Source: JACMRP01 sp047302465 (GTDB lineage: Bacteria > Bdellovibrionota > Bdellovibrionia > Bdellovibrionales > Bdellovibrionaceae). Taken from it: a stretch of DNA of 64,000 bases. Below, piece after piece: positions 18,253 to 26,473 of the stretch (positions are counted from its first letter, which is position 1; every line of letters begins with the position of its first letter). Under the pieces are notes generated by a model. That model did not search any database, was not told the DNA's origin, and saw only the letters and a program-made list of their open reading frames with translations. The stretch spans positions 3,286,001 to 3,350,000 of the forward strand of contig NZ_CP178621.1 in the NCBI RefSeq assembly GCF_047302465.1, in the 5' to 3' direction. A program made the translations under genes and the position numbers.

Positions 18253-18281
18253 ATTAACGTACGACCTTACGGGATTGTCAA
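18253..18281 (-). promoter_or_regulatory. Candidate promoter of the beta-barrel gene, containing the shared motif
   Basis: On the - strand TTGACA (18281-18276) and GTTAAT (18258-18253) are 17 bases apart, about 40 bases before the start codon. The spacer and -10 carry CGTAAGGTCGTACGTTAA, nearly the same as the element at 9361-9371 and the bases preceding it. Confidence 0.5.
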
Positions 18282-18327
18282 ACCGCTTTGGTCGTCTCGT
18301 CACAGGCTCCCGTCAGGAATTCGCATT

Positions 18328-18822
18328 ATGTTACAGAGCGATCACTCGGTATTTACTCCTGGACATTTTCCCAGGGAAACTTACAGTAAACATATGCAAG
18401 TAGTCGCCAAATCAAAATCCACTCTATTTTTTATGATCGCATCTTGTTTGAACATCGCGGTCGCGATCGGTCACACCGTCGGCTTTATTCGTATGATGGG
18501 TAAAGACCAAGACCTTATCGGCTCGGCGGTCTGGGGCATGATGCAAAAGTATCAGCCGATGGAAGCCTCCAAACACAGTCTGTACGACTTTTACGTCGGA
18601 GACAGCTTGTCAGTGGGACTCTCCTACCTCACACTCGGCGCTCTCGGAGTTTTCATTGCACGCCATTTTAAATCCCAGAATCTGCCAATCCCAAGACCTA
18701 TGGCCGCTGTCGCAACGATGTCATCACTTGCAGCTCTGGGACTCGCAATCACTTTTTTTCCGGTGCCACCGATTGCATTCCTAGTCGTTATTTCTCTGTG
18801 CTTCGCGCTTTCGATGTTTTAA
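18328..18822 (+). CDS. Small integral membrane protein, unknown
   Basis: A 164-residue protein with about four membrane segments (roughly 31-50, 92-110, 122-140 and 144-162) separated by short loops. The N-terminal 28 residues are cytoplasmic-like and polar. I see no catalytic motif. An AGGA site nine bases before the ATG at 18328 supports this start; an ATG at 18394 would remove the polar leader. It sits 34 bases before the metallopeptidase-like gene on the same strand and may be cotranscribed with it. Confidence 0.7.
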   Translation: MLQSDHSVFTPGHFPRETYSKHMQVVAKSKSTLFFMIASCLNIAVAIGHTVGFIRMMGKDQDLIGSAVWGMMQKYQPMEASKHSLYDFYVGDSLSVGLSYLTLGALGVFIARHFKSQNLPIPRPMAAVATMSSLAALGLAITFFPVPPIAFLVVISLCFALSMF

Positions 18823-18856
18823 ATTCTTAAGAATCCCGTGTTTTGGAGGCTTTTTC

Positions 18857-20341
18857 ATGTTCCTTCAGCGTTTTCTTTTTTTTGCATTGATCCTATTTGC
18901 TTTGAACGCATCTGCGGGTGTGAAGGTAGAATATCGAATTAACAAAATGCAGGGGTTTCTTAGCTTTGCGCTGGCGAACGCCGGCTATCCTCATTTACCT
19001 GGCGGCCTTGTCGAGATTTTTGTTAAAAGCTCTTACAACACCGATGAAAATAAAAAAACTCTGGCAACGCTCTTTGAATTGCAGCGCAGTCTTCACAACT
19101 CGATCGAAATGCATACAGAGACTCAGCGACGTCATGCCGGAAAAAACGCGATGGATTTGATCGTCATCCAAAGCGTTTTTGCAAAGGACCTCAAAGACCT
19201 CAGCACCCGCACCCTGGGACTGCTGCCGGTCGCTGATCACACTCTTTTCTATCAAGAACTTAAAAAGCTAGAACCTATCTATGACAAACTCATTTGGAAA
19301 AAACTCAGCCCCGAGCTTTTCCAACACAAGGCTGAGCTTGAAAAACTCGCCAAAGAAATCAAGTTAAACGAGATGTTTGCCAAAACAGAAAAGTTCTACA
19401 ATGCCAAGTGGCCCGAGAATACACCTTTCGTAATTTCGCTCTACCCGATTCCCTACATTAAAGATTTTCAGAATGGCTCCAACTCACAATCCCTAACAAG
19501 TATTGAAACCCATGGGGTCATTGTCGGAAAAGGTGTCCGAAAAAGAATCAATTTAATTGGCAGCTTCGGTGTGATTTTTCATGAGCTCTGCCATTCCGTC
19601 TACGATGCTCAAAAAGACTCGTTCAAACTTGAACTCGAAAACGGTTTTTTTAAAAGCTCTTCCCCTTTTGCTTTGCAAGCGTATACCTGGCTCAATGAAT
19701 CTTTGGCAACGGCCATCGGCAATGGCTGGGCATATGCCAAAGCCAACAACGGCAAGATCGACAAAGAGGAGTGGTATAACAACCCCACCATTGATGGTTT
19801 TGCGCAAGAAATCTATCCGGTAGTCAGTGAAGCTTTGGAAAAAGGCCAGTCTCTGGACGACGCCATGGTCACAAAGTTTATCAGTGCCTATGAAAAGCGT
19901 TTTCCGAAAGCTATCTATGCTTTCGGAAATCTTTTGAACCGTGTGATCATCTCGCATGAAGGAGGCACCCTCAAATCGGAGGAGCTCCGAGGCAAAATTA
20001 AAAAATCATTTATTATCAACTCTCTAAACATCTCTGCTCCGATTGATCATCCAAAAACAGTGCAAACCATTGTTTCTCATAAGGACGACAATTTGCTCTT
20101 TGTTTTCAGCGACAAAGGACAGGACCAACTCAGAGCCGTCGCCAAAGAAGTCCTCTACGTCAACGACCATCTGAAGGATCTGCAGAAAATGAAAAACCGC
20201 AGTATCCTTGCCGGCCTCGCTGAAGATGGACGCGCCTTTATTTTTGTAAAAGCTGATACCTCTAAGGATTGGGAGGACAGCATTGCTTCACTTTCTCAAA
20301 AAGCTTTTATCGATCCTCAACAGAAAATCTGGAGTTACTAA
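18857..20341 (+). CDS. Secreted HExxH metallopeptidase-like protein
   Basis: A 494-residue exported protein. Signal peptide 1-20 (ending N-A-S-A). Residues 238-250 read F-G-V-I-F-H-E-L-C-H-S-V-Y, a zinc-metallopeptidase HExxH motif (His242, Glu243, His246). About 35 residues on, W-L-N-E-S-L-A-T-A-I-G offers Glu281 as a third ligand, the gluzincin pattern. The rest matches no family that I recognise. A TTGGAGG site precedes the ATG. It ends three bases before the methyltransferase gene. A periplasmic or secreted peptidase is likely, but activity is inferred only from the motif. Confidence 0.72.
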   Translation: MFLQRFLFFALILFALNASAGVKVEYRINKMQGFLSFALANAGYPHLPGGLVEIFVKSSYNTDENKKTLATLFELQRSLHNSIEMHTETQRRHAGKNAMDLIVIQSVFAKDLKDLSTRTLGLLPVADHTLFYQELKKLEPIYDKLIWKKLSPELFQHKAELEKLAKEIKLNEMFAKTEKFYNAKWPENTPFVISLYPIPYIKDFQNGSNSQSLTSIETHGVIVGKGVRKRINLIGSFGVIFHELCHSVYDAQKDSFKLELENGFFKSSSPFALQAYTWLNESLATAIGNGWAYAKANNGKIDKEEWYNNPTIDGFAQEIYPVVSEALEKGQSLDDAMVTKFISAYEKRFPKAIYAFGNLLNRVIISHEGGTLKSEELRGKIKKSFIINSLNISAPIDHPKTVQTIVSHKDDNLLFVFSDKGQDQLRAVAKEVLYVNDHLKDLQKMKNRSILAGLAEDGRAFIFVKADTSKDWEDSIASLSQKAFIDPQQKIWSY

Positions 20342-20344
20342 GTC

Positions 20345-21001
20345 GTGAATTGTCTTTTGTGCCAATCTTCTAATACGGATGCCTTCACGGTTGAGAAAAA
20401 TCCGGTGCACAACTATTTCCACTGCACTCGCTGTGAATTGATATTCATGGATCCTGAAGAACGCCCTCTGCCTGCAGAAGAAAAAGCTCGCTATGATCTT
20501 CACCAAAACGAAGACACTGAAGGCTACCGCCAGTTTTTAGAGCCTTTAGTGCAAGATATTCGCAATTACAGCGTGATGTTGGCGGTACCTCATCCCCAAG
20601 TGAAGATTCTCGATTTTGGCTGCGGACCCACGGCGTTTTTAGGCAAAATGCTTGGCGAAGAAGATTTTAGAGTCTCCAACTATGACATTTACTATTTTCC
20701 GGATCAATCCCCGCTGCAGAGGTCTTATGACATCATCACAAGCACCGAAGTTTGGGAACACTTCTATCATCCGCACGAGGAAATCACGCAACTCATGCGT
20801 TTACTGAAAACCTTCGGATTGATGGCGATCATGACCTCCGGACATCCAGGCGTGGGCCTTTTCCACAACTGGCAGTACCGTCGTGATGAAACCCATGTCA
20901 TTTTCTTCTCTGAAAAAACAATGCGCTGGATAGCCGATGAGTTCAATCTGGATCTCATCAAAGCTCAAAGCCCTTACTGGATCTTCCAAAAGAAAGCCTA
21001 A
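20345..21001 (+). CDS. Class I SAM-dependent methyltransferase with N-terminal zinc ribbon
   Basis: A 218-residue cytoplasmic protein. The N-terminus has C-L-L-C at residues 3-6 and C-T-R-C at about 28-31, a zinc ribbon seen in some methyltransferases of the Methyltransf_23 type. The SAM-binding strand is K-I-L-D-F-G-C-G-P-T-A-F-L-G, and I-I-T-S-T-E-V-W-E-H-F-Y-H-P follows at the motif IV position. The start is GTG, three bases after the upstream stop, with GGAG ten bases before. The substrate is unknown. Confidence 0.82.
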   Translation: MNCLLCQSSNTDAFTVEKNPVHNYFHCTRCELIFMDPEERPLPAEEKARYDLHQNEDTEGYRQFLEPLVQDIRNYSVMLAVPHPQVKILDFGCGPTAFLGKMLGEEDFRVSNYDIYYFPDQSPLQRSYDIITSTEVWEHFYHPHEEITQLMRLLKTFGLMAIMTSGHPGVGLFHNWQYRRDETHVIFFSEKTMRWIADEFNLDLIKAQSPYWIFQKKA

Positions 21002-21003
21002 CG

Positions 21004-21405
21004 ATGTCCGTGCAACCTCACGCCTTTCGCTTAAAGCCTGGCCAAGATCTTAAAAAAGAACTTTCTCAGTACTGCAAAACCCACCAGTTGCAAGCGGCAA
21101 CCTTGCTTTCGGGGATCGGCAGTTTGAAAGTGGCCAACTTACGCATGGCCAATGCGAATGAAAGTAAAACCCTGGAAGGACCTTTTGAAATAGTCTCTTT
21201 GATCGGGACTCTCAGTGCCCATGGCATTCATTTGCACATCTCAATTTCAGATAAAGACGGAAAAGTTTTAGGTGGTCATCTTCTGGATGGCTGTCTTATT
21301 CATACGACTGCTGAAATTGTTCTGCTAGAAAGTCTGGATTTAAAATTTGATCGCCAGAATGATCCAGAAACTGGCTACAAAGAACTCGTCGTTACGAAAC
21401 GCTAG
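21004..21405 (+). CDS. PCC-domain (DUF296) protein
   Basis: A 133-residue single-domain PCC/DUF296 protein, the fold found in plant AT-hook proteins and in bacterial proteins of mostly unknown function. Family marks: A-A-T-L-L-S-G-I-G-S-L near the start, the glycine/histidine pattern L-S-A-H-G-I-H-L-H-I-S and G-G-H-L-L-D-G-C. The conserved histidines could bind metal. There is no AT-hook. It follows the methyltransferase by two bases and overlaps the convergent pseudouridine synthase by 14 bases. Confidence 0.85.
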   Translation: MSVQPHAFRLKPGQDLKKELSQYCKTHQLQAATLLSGIGSLKVANLRMANANESKTLEGPFEIVSLIGTLSAHGIHLHISISDKDGKVLGGHLLDGCLIHTTAEIVLLESLDLKFDRQNDPETGYKELVVTKR

Positions 21406-22096
21406 GTTGATTAAACAAGTCCGCGATCTTCATCCACTTATCGCACGCAGGCGCTTGGATCGTTAATTTTTCTTGGGTCCATGGATGAATCATTTCTAGG
21501 GTGTGCGCTTTCAGGCAAAGGCCAGGTACACCTAAGTCATTTCTGAAAAACCTATTCTGACGGCAATCGCCGTGATCGGCATCACCAATCAGAGGATGCG
21601 AGATGCGATTAAAATGACGACGTATCTGATGCCAACGACCCGTTAGAGGTTTTGCCTCCACCAGCGAATAACGTGCTGTCGGAAATCTTTTAGCAACACT
21701 CACAGGAAATTCGACTGTCGCCATGCGCTTAAACATCGTTTTGGATTCTACAAGGTCCCCCGTCGAATCAAGCTCGAGAGGCAACTCGATACTGCCCTCT
21801 TCTTTGGTGTAACCTCTGACAACCGCATGATAAGTCTTTTGCATTTTCTTTTCCGCAAACATTTGGCAGAGCACCCGCGCAGAATCTGATGACAATGCAA
21901 AAAGCAAAACACCACTCGTCCCTGCATCTAAACGATGCACAGGGTACACATGCTGCCCAACCATATCGCGTACTTGATAAAGACAAATTTTTTCGCGGGG
22001 AACTTTATTGCGCTTATCCTCATGAGGGTGCACATGAAAGCCCGAAGGCTTATTCACGGCGACCATATACTCATCTCGGTAAAGCATCTCTAACAT
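21392..22096 (-). CDS. RluA/TruC-family pseudouridine synthase
   Basis: A 234-residue RNA pseudouridine synthase. Catalytic motif H-R-L-D-A-G-T-S-G-V with the active aspartate near residue 55, an N-terminal N-K-P-S-G-F-H-V-H-P, and C-terminal L-T-G-R-W-H-Q-I-R-R-H-F. It isomerises uridine in rRNA or tRNA; the Q-N-R-F-F section resembles TruC (tRNA U65) more than RluC/D, but the target is not proven. I use the ATG at 22096, just past the stop of the upstream gene; a TTG eight codons upstream is also open. Confidence 0.85.
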   Translation of the reverse strand: MLEMLYRDEYMVAVNKPSGFHVHPHEDKRNKVPREKICLYQVRDMVGQHVYPVHRLDAGTSGVLLFALSSDSARVLCQMFAEKKMQKTYHAVVRGYTKEEGSIELPLELDSTGDLVESKTMFKRMATVEFPVSVAKRFPTARYSLVEAKPLTGRWHQIRRHFNRISHPLIGDADHGDCRQNRFFRNDLGVPGLCLKAHTLEMIHPWTQEKLTIQAPACDKWMKIADLFNQPSVS

Positions 22097-22098
22097 GG

Positions 22099-22476
22099 CT
22101 ATTTCGGCTTTGCCTTGCAAAGAAGGTCAAACGAGAATTTGGCGTCAGCCTTGCCGAACTCAAAATGATTTTGTGCTGCTGGATCCAACAATGAGCAAGT
22201 GACACTTGTTTGAATCGGAAAATCGCCGTGCATACAATCTAAAATCAGGCTTCCCAAAGTTTGATCTGGATAAATAGGATCTTTTTTGGTTTCAAGACGT
22301 GTTTTGCAATTCATTTCACCCAAAGTGAAATCACGATTCGATACATCTTCGTTATAGAAGATCACATCGGCACCTTGATGAGTAGCGACTAAGACAAATT
22401 GAAAACCTGCTTCTTGTGCAAACGACACAGAGCTGACTGTCAGCAACGACAGCGCCAAAGACAAAATCTTTTTCAT
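22099..22476 (-). CDS. Small exported protein, unknown
   Basis: A 125-residue protein with a signal peptide (1-20, ending V-S-F-A). The mature part has four cysteines (C-K-T, D-C-M, T-C-S, L-C-K), probably paired as disulphides in the periplasm. No family recognised. It lies eight bases after tatD and just before the pseudouridine synthase gene, so it is probably in the tmk-holB-tatD transcript. The start at 22476 gives the signal peptide; an in-frame ATG five codons upstream is also possible. Confidence 0.7.
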   Translation of the reverse strand: MKKILSLALSLLTVSSVSFAQEAGFQFVLVATHQGADVIFYNEDVSNRDFTLGEMNCKTRLETKKDPIYPDQTLGSLILDCMHGDFPIQTSVTCSLLDPAAQNHFEFGKADAKFSFDLLCKAKPK

Positions 22477-22484
22477 ATTTTCCC

Positions 22485-23258
22485 CTACCACTTAATTTTC
22501 GGAAACATCTTCAGTGCATTTTCGCGAGTCACTTTGCAAAGTTCCTCGACACTAATGCCCTTAAGATCCGCCACGAACTTTGCGGTGTGAACCACGAAAG
22601 CGGGCGTGTTCTTCCTACCACGCATAGGTACCGGAGCCAAGAATGGCGAATCCGTTTCAACATGAATACGGTCTAAAGGTAAAGACTTCACGATCTGACG
22701 AAGGCTATCGGCGTTCTTAAAGGTCACAACCCCACTGATCGAGATATTGTAGCCCATATCCAAAGCCTGTTCTGCCAAGTACGGAGTACCTGTAAAACAA
22801 TGGATAATGCCCTTCACGCGGCCTTTGAACTCTTTCATGATAGCTACGGTGTCTTCATCCGCATCACGTGTATGAATTTGTACCGGCATACCGGTGCGGG
22901 CAGCGATTTCCAATTGAGCACGGAAAGCCTGTTTTTGCTCTTCGTGCGGAGAATGTTCGTAGTAATAATCCAAACCGATTTCGCCGACAGCGATCACCCA
23001 CGGCTTGCTGACATTGGCTTCAATAAACTGACCAATTTCTGCGGTGTAAACTTGCCCCTCATGAGGATGAATCCCTAAGGTACAAAACACATCAGGATAG
23101 TTTTTCTCGGCCAAGTCCAAAACCAATTGTAGGTCACTGGGCTCAGTACCAATCGTAACAACCTTCGCGACACCTGCTTCACGAGCAATACGCAAAGCCT
23201 CTTCAGGGCCTTCCTCCAACATATTGAGGTGGGCGTGCATGTCCATCCACTCGAGCAT
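22485..23258 (-). CDS. ycfH: TatD-family metal-dependent hydrolase
   Basis: A 257-residue TIM-barrel hydrolase of the TatD/YcfH family, which has DNase or deoxyribonuclease-like activity. Metal ligands are visible: M-H-A-H-L-N at the N-terminus, the glutamate in A-V-G-E-I-G-L-D-Y, V-Q-I-H-T-R-D-A, H-C-F-T-G, and H-V-E-T-D-S-P-F-L-A-P. It follows holB directly, the same order as tmk-holB-ycfH in E. coli. The symbol rests on that order. Confidence 0.92.
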   Translation of the reverse strand: MLEWMDMHAHLNMLEEGPEEALRIAREAGVAKVVTIGTEPSDLQLVLDLAEKNYPDVFCTLGIHPHEGQVYTAEIGQFIEANVSKPWVIAVGEIGLDYYYEHSPHEEQKQAFRAQLEIAARTGMPVQIHTRDADEDTVAIMKEFKGRVKGIIHCFTGTPYLAEQALDMGYNISISGVVTFKNADSLRQIVKSLPLDRIHVETDSPFLAPVPMRGRKNTPAFVVHTAKFVADLKGISVEELCKVTRENALKMFPKIKW

Positions 23259-24215
23259 TTAGGCCTCCTGATTTTTGGTTTGAATCCAGAATTCCTCGAT
23301 CAGCAGTTGCACATCGCGGTTTTGCAGAATTTCGGATTCTACTTTTAAAGATCTCGCTAATAGATTCAGAATCTCGCTTTGATCTTTCTGAGCCAGGGCT
23401 TTTAAAGGCTCTACCTGGTCCACATTCATGATCTGCTTTTTCTGATCCTCTTGAAAGTATACTACATCTCGAAGCATCGAGACCCAATAAGAAAGAATTC
23501 TTTGTGAGCGGGCGCGGTCTTTAAAACAATCCCGCCAGCTGTTGTCTGTCAAAAACTCTTTATCCTCGATAAATTGTTGTAGAAGGGACAAAGCCTCACT
23601 ACGAACATCTTGTTCAGGACCATCTTGTAGCTGAGCCAATTTTTCAAAGCTGCCTTGGCTGGCGCGAACCGCCCACTCTGGCGCTCCGACGGCCCCCCGG
23701 CTGATCTCTTCAGCTGTCAGCGGTTTGAAGCTGACAATACGAGAACGCGAGCGAATCGTTGAAATCACACTCGCGACGCTCGGAGCGATCAAAAAGAAAT
23801 AAGTTTCTGGCGGCGGCTCTTCCAAAGTTTTCAACAAAGAATTCGCTGCCTGTAAATTCAGAGTCTGAGCCTGGTCAATCACCACGACACGACGTGAAGT
23901 CAGTCCTTGAAGATTCAAAAACTGAATGACCTCGCGGCTTTCATCGATTTTGATTTGAATGCCCTCTGGAGAAATCACTTTCAAAGACTCATGCGCATTT
24001 GCAGCCACTCGTAAACACGAGCCACAGCGACCACAAGCCGTGCGCGAAGTTTCGCACAGAAGTGCTTGTGCAAGTCCCAGGGCAATCTTCTTTTTACCAA
24101 TCCCATTGGGACCGACGAATAAAAAAGTCTGACCAGGGCGTTCGCTCGCGAAGGTCCCGAGAAGTTTGGCAATAACATCTTTGTGACCATAAACTTGGTC
24201 TAAGAGACGAGCCAC
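23259..24215 (-). CDS. holB: DNA polymerase III delta' subunit
   Basis: A 318-residue clamp-loader subunit. The N-terminal AAA+ domain has F-V-G-P-N-G-I-G-K-K-K (the P-loop, with K in the last position where ATP-binding subunits have T/S, as in delta'), a zinc-binding C-G-R-C-G-S-C, and the L-L-K-T-L-E-E-P-P-P-E-T sensor region followed by R-S-R-S-R. It helps load the sliding clamp on DNA. It starts 16 bases inside the end of tmk and abuts tatD. Confidence 0.93.
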   Translation of the reverse strand: MARLLDQVYGHKDVIAKLLGTFASERPGQTFLFVGPNGIGKKKIALGLAQALLCETSRTACGRCGSCLRVAANAHESLKVISPEGIQIKIDESREVIQFLNLQGLTSRRVVVIDQAQTLNLQAANSLLKTLEEPPPETYFFLIAPSVASVISTIRSRSRIVSFKPLTAEEISRGAVGAPEWAVRASQGSFEKLAQLQDGPEQDVRSEALSLLQQFIEDKEFLTDNSWRDCFKDRARSQRILSYWVSMLRDVVYFQEDQKKQIMNVDQVEPLKALAQKDQSEILNLLARSLKVESEILQNRDVQLLIEEFWIQTKNQEA

Positions 24216-24841
24216 TTTTTCTCCGTCAGAGTTTGCAAAAGAATTTTCAACATATCTTCAGTGCTAGAGCGAGCATCCAGGACCAACCAGTTTTTCGAAT
24301 CAGCCTTAGCTTGAGCCAAGAACGAATCGCGCACTTTTTGGTGGAAAGAGTCTTTTTCGGATTCAATACGATCGGCCGCTTCACCGGTCTGAGAGGTGCG
24401 ATGGGCTTGGCGTTTGCGGGATTCCTCGACGCTTAAATCCAATAAGATCGTCAGATCTGCTTTTAATCCGCCCGTGGCAAAGTCATTCAACATCACCACA
24501 TCTTTTTCAGCAATCGCACGGCCTGCAGCTTGAAAAGCAATTGAGCTTGCCGAGAAACGATCACTCAAAACCCACTCGCCTTTAGCAAGTTTGGGTTTGA
24601 TCACTTCATCCACGTGTTGAGCACGACTGACTTCATAAAGAAGAAGCTCGGCGCGTGGAACAGGAGTGGTCCCTTCTTGTTTGCGCAGGATCATGTTGCG
24701 AACCTCGTCGCCTAACAAAGTTCCCCCGGGTTCACGGGTGCGATGAAAAGAAATGCCCTGCTTAGAAAGCTCCGCTTCCAAAGCACGCATCAATGAACTT
24801 TTGCCAGAGCCGTCAAGGCCTTCAAACACTAGAAATGCCAT
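24200..24841 (-). CDS. tmk: Thymidylate kinase
   Basis: A 213-residue dTMP kinase. The P-loop is F-E-G-L-D-G-S-G-K-S-S at about residues 5-15; the DR[YF/H] motif is D-R-F-S-A-S-S-I-A-F-Q, and T-R-E-P-G-G-T lies in the dTMP-binding loop. I choose the ATG at 24841, which puts the first strand at the N-terminus as in other Tmk; an earlier in-frame start at 24877 would add 12 residues. First gene of tmk-holB-tatD. Confidence 0.94.
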   Translation of the reverse strand: MAFLVFEGLDGSGKSSLMRALEAELSKQGISFHRTREPGGTLLGDEVRNMILRKQEGTTPVPRAELLLYEVSRAQHVDEVIKPKLAKGEWVLSDRFSASSIAFQAAGRAIAEKDVVMLNDFATGGLKADLTILLDLSVEESRKRQAHRTSQTGEAADRIESEKDSFHQKVRDSFLAQAKADSKNWLVLDARSSTEDMLKILLQTLTEKKWLVS

Positions 24842-24993
24842 TGGAATCTTATGGCAGGGCCCCTGTATTAGTGTCAAAACTAATAACCATGCCTTGCGTC
24901 AATATGCCGCTTTATCGCACCCCTGCCCTATTTTCAGTGGACTTTGAGGAGGGGTTTTCTGTACAGTGGCCACCTTTAGGAGATAGGTAAACT

Positions 24994-25377
24994 ATGGGTA
25001 CATTCGTAGCGATCTTGCACATTGTTGTAGCACTTATTCTTATTGGCTTGGTTTTGATCCAAGACTCAAAAGGCGGCGGCGCATTAGGAATCGGTGGTGG
25101 CGGCGGTTCAAACTCTGTTTTGGGCGCAACTGGTGCCAGCACTTTGGCAGCTAAAATGACTCGCATTGCAGCGATCATCTTTGCTCTAACTTCTATCGGT
25201 TTGACTGTTCTTTCTTCTCAGCAATCTAAGAGCGTTTTGGATAAATTGCCTGCAGCTTCTGCGGTTCCGGCAGCTCCAACGGCTCCTGCAGCAGCACCTG
25301 CTGATGCAACAGCTCCAGCAGCAGCTCCTGAAGCAGCGGCGCCTGCAGCTCCAGCTGAAGCTCCTGCAACGAAATAA
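24994..25377 (+). CDS. secG: Protein translocase subunit SecG
   Basis: A 127-residue membrane protein. SecG features: two membrane segments (about 3-22 and 51-69), with L-I-Q-D-S-K-G-G-G-A-L-G between them (family VLLQxGKGGGLG). It assists SecYE in export. The tail after residue 80 is a long alanine/proline stretch, which is not in E. coli SecG. A strong AGGAG site lies upstream, and a large hairpin follows the stop. Confidence 0.9.
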   Translation: MGTFVAILHIVVALILIGLVLIQDSKGGGALGIGGGGGSNSVLGATGASTLAAKMTRIAAIIFALTSIGLTVLSSQQSKSVLDKLPAASAVPAAPTAPAAAPADATAPAAAPEAAAPAAPAEAPATK

Positions 25378-25400
25378 TCCTTATTTAATGCCTTTTAATA

Positions 25401-25448
25401 GAAGCCATCTTGCGAAGTAGTTCTTCTACTTTTCAGATGGCTTCTGTG
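25401..25448 (+). terminator. Two-part hairpin after secG
   Basis: A ten-base-pair stem (25401-25410 with 25435-25444) surrounds a second six-base-pair stem (25415-25420 with 25426-25431). The tail is only weakly T-rich, so it may be a terminator or a transcript-stabilising structure before the next gene. Confidence 0.5.
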
Positions 25449-25473
25449 TATTCTTGGCTATAAGCTTGAGCTT

Positions 25474-26277
25474 ATGGTGAAGAATAAGTGGTTTGTTCCT
25501 GCGTTAGTTGTTCTGGGTCTTCTGTTTATGAGCCTGTCTTGGTTCATGTCCACCCGCCTTGAAAGGCAATCCTCTGGCCTCAAAGCTTTAGCTCGCGTCG
25601 TTTACAATTCCGGCGAGGTCTATGTTCTTCATAAAAATATGACCGAGAAAGAAACTCTGACCAAGAGTGCAATTTTGTACTATCTCGACACCGTAGAAAC
25701 TGGCCCCAACGGCGATGCGACTTTTGAATTGGATTCCGGCTATCGCGTACGCGTTCTTGATAATGCACTCATTACCCTGGATCAGGACGGCGAGAAAGCC
25801 ATCTTTTTGTTAAAGCGCGGAGATGTGCAAATCGAAAGTTTCGGCACACCAAACATGCTGATGATCTCTAAAAACGGTCAGCGCTATACTCCGAGCGACT
25901 ATGAAGTCACAGTGAAGCGCACCAATGCCCAGGGCAACTTTCCGGAAATGGCGCCCGTGGCAAATACGCCAACGACCGCTGCAGCTAGCGGCGATACTTT
26001 GAGTTCTGATTACATTCAAGACACCTTGAAACGACAAATCCCAGCTTTTGATAAGTGCTATAAGCAGATGCTGCAAAGAACGCCGGGAATCGTTGGCCAA
26101 GTGGTGATGACTTTCACCATCGAGCGTAGCGGAAAAATCGTCAGCGCCGATGTCAGCACTTCAACAATTAACAATCAGGATTTCAAACGTTGTTTGACCG
26201 AAGGCCTTCGCCGGATCGAATTCAAGTCTTTCAGTGGCGACCCGATCACAAGTACCTTCCCTATCGGTTTTGAGTAG
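25474..26277 (+). CDS. AgmX/PglI C-terminal-domain protein with N-terminal membrane anchor
   Basis: A 267-residue protein with one N-terminal membrane segment (about 7-25), a beta-rich middle (30-145) resembling FecR-type domains (T-G-P-N-G-D-A-T-F-E-L-D-S-G), and a C-terminal domain (about 180-267) of the AgmX/PglI type: K-C-Y-K-Q-M-L near 194, G-Q-V-V-M-T-F-T-I, S-G-K-I-V-S-A-D-V and a second cysteine in F-K-R-C-L. The domain resembles TonB C-termini. Probably periplasmic and linked to an envelope complex, with no TonB-box partner nearby. Its last 17 bases overlap the convergent small membrane-protein gene. Confidence 0.75.
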   Translation: MVKNKWFVPALVVLGLLFMSLSWFMSTRLERQSSGLKALARVVYNSGEVYVLHKNMTEKETLTKSAILYYLDTVETGPNGDATFELDSGYRVRVLDNALITLDQDGEKAIFLLKRGDVQIESFGTPNMLMISKNGQRYTPSDYEVTVKRTNAQGNFPEMAPVANTPTTAAASGDTLSSDYIQDTLKRQIPAFDKCYKQMLQRTPGIVGQVVMTFTIERSGKIVSADVSTSTINNQDFKRCLTEGLRRIEFKSFSGDPITSTFPIGFE

Positions 26278-26473
26278 CCGTCGGGGCTGGAGATTCTCCG
26301 GAATGCATAGGAATTTGTTGGACGTTTCCGGGCTTCGCGGGCGAAGAGTGCAATAGATTTTCCTCACGAATAATTTCTTGCTCTAGCTGCTGGTCGATAC
26401 TCTCCATGCGGAATCTTTCAAAGATCAGCCACAAAAAAACCAGAGCGACCAAGCCCCAAAGAAGTCTTTTCAT
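26261..26473 (-). CDS. Small single-pass membrane protein
   Basis: A 70-residue protein with one N-terminal membrane segment (3-19), a charged helix (20-42) and a Pro/Ser tail. No family recognised. Its ATG overlaps the TAA of the HAD gene (TAATG), so it depends on translational coupling and probably works with that enzyme. Its 3' end overlaps the convergent gene by 17 bases. Confidence 0.6.
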   Translation of the reverse strand: MKRLLWGLVALVFLWLIFERFRMESIDQQLEQEIIREENLLHSSPAKPGNVQQIPMHSGESPAPTATQNR

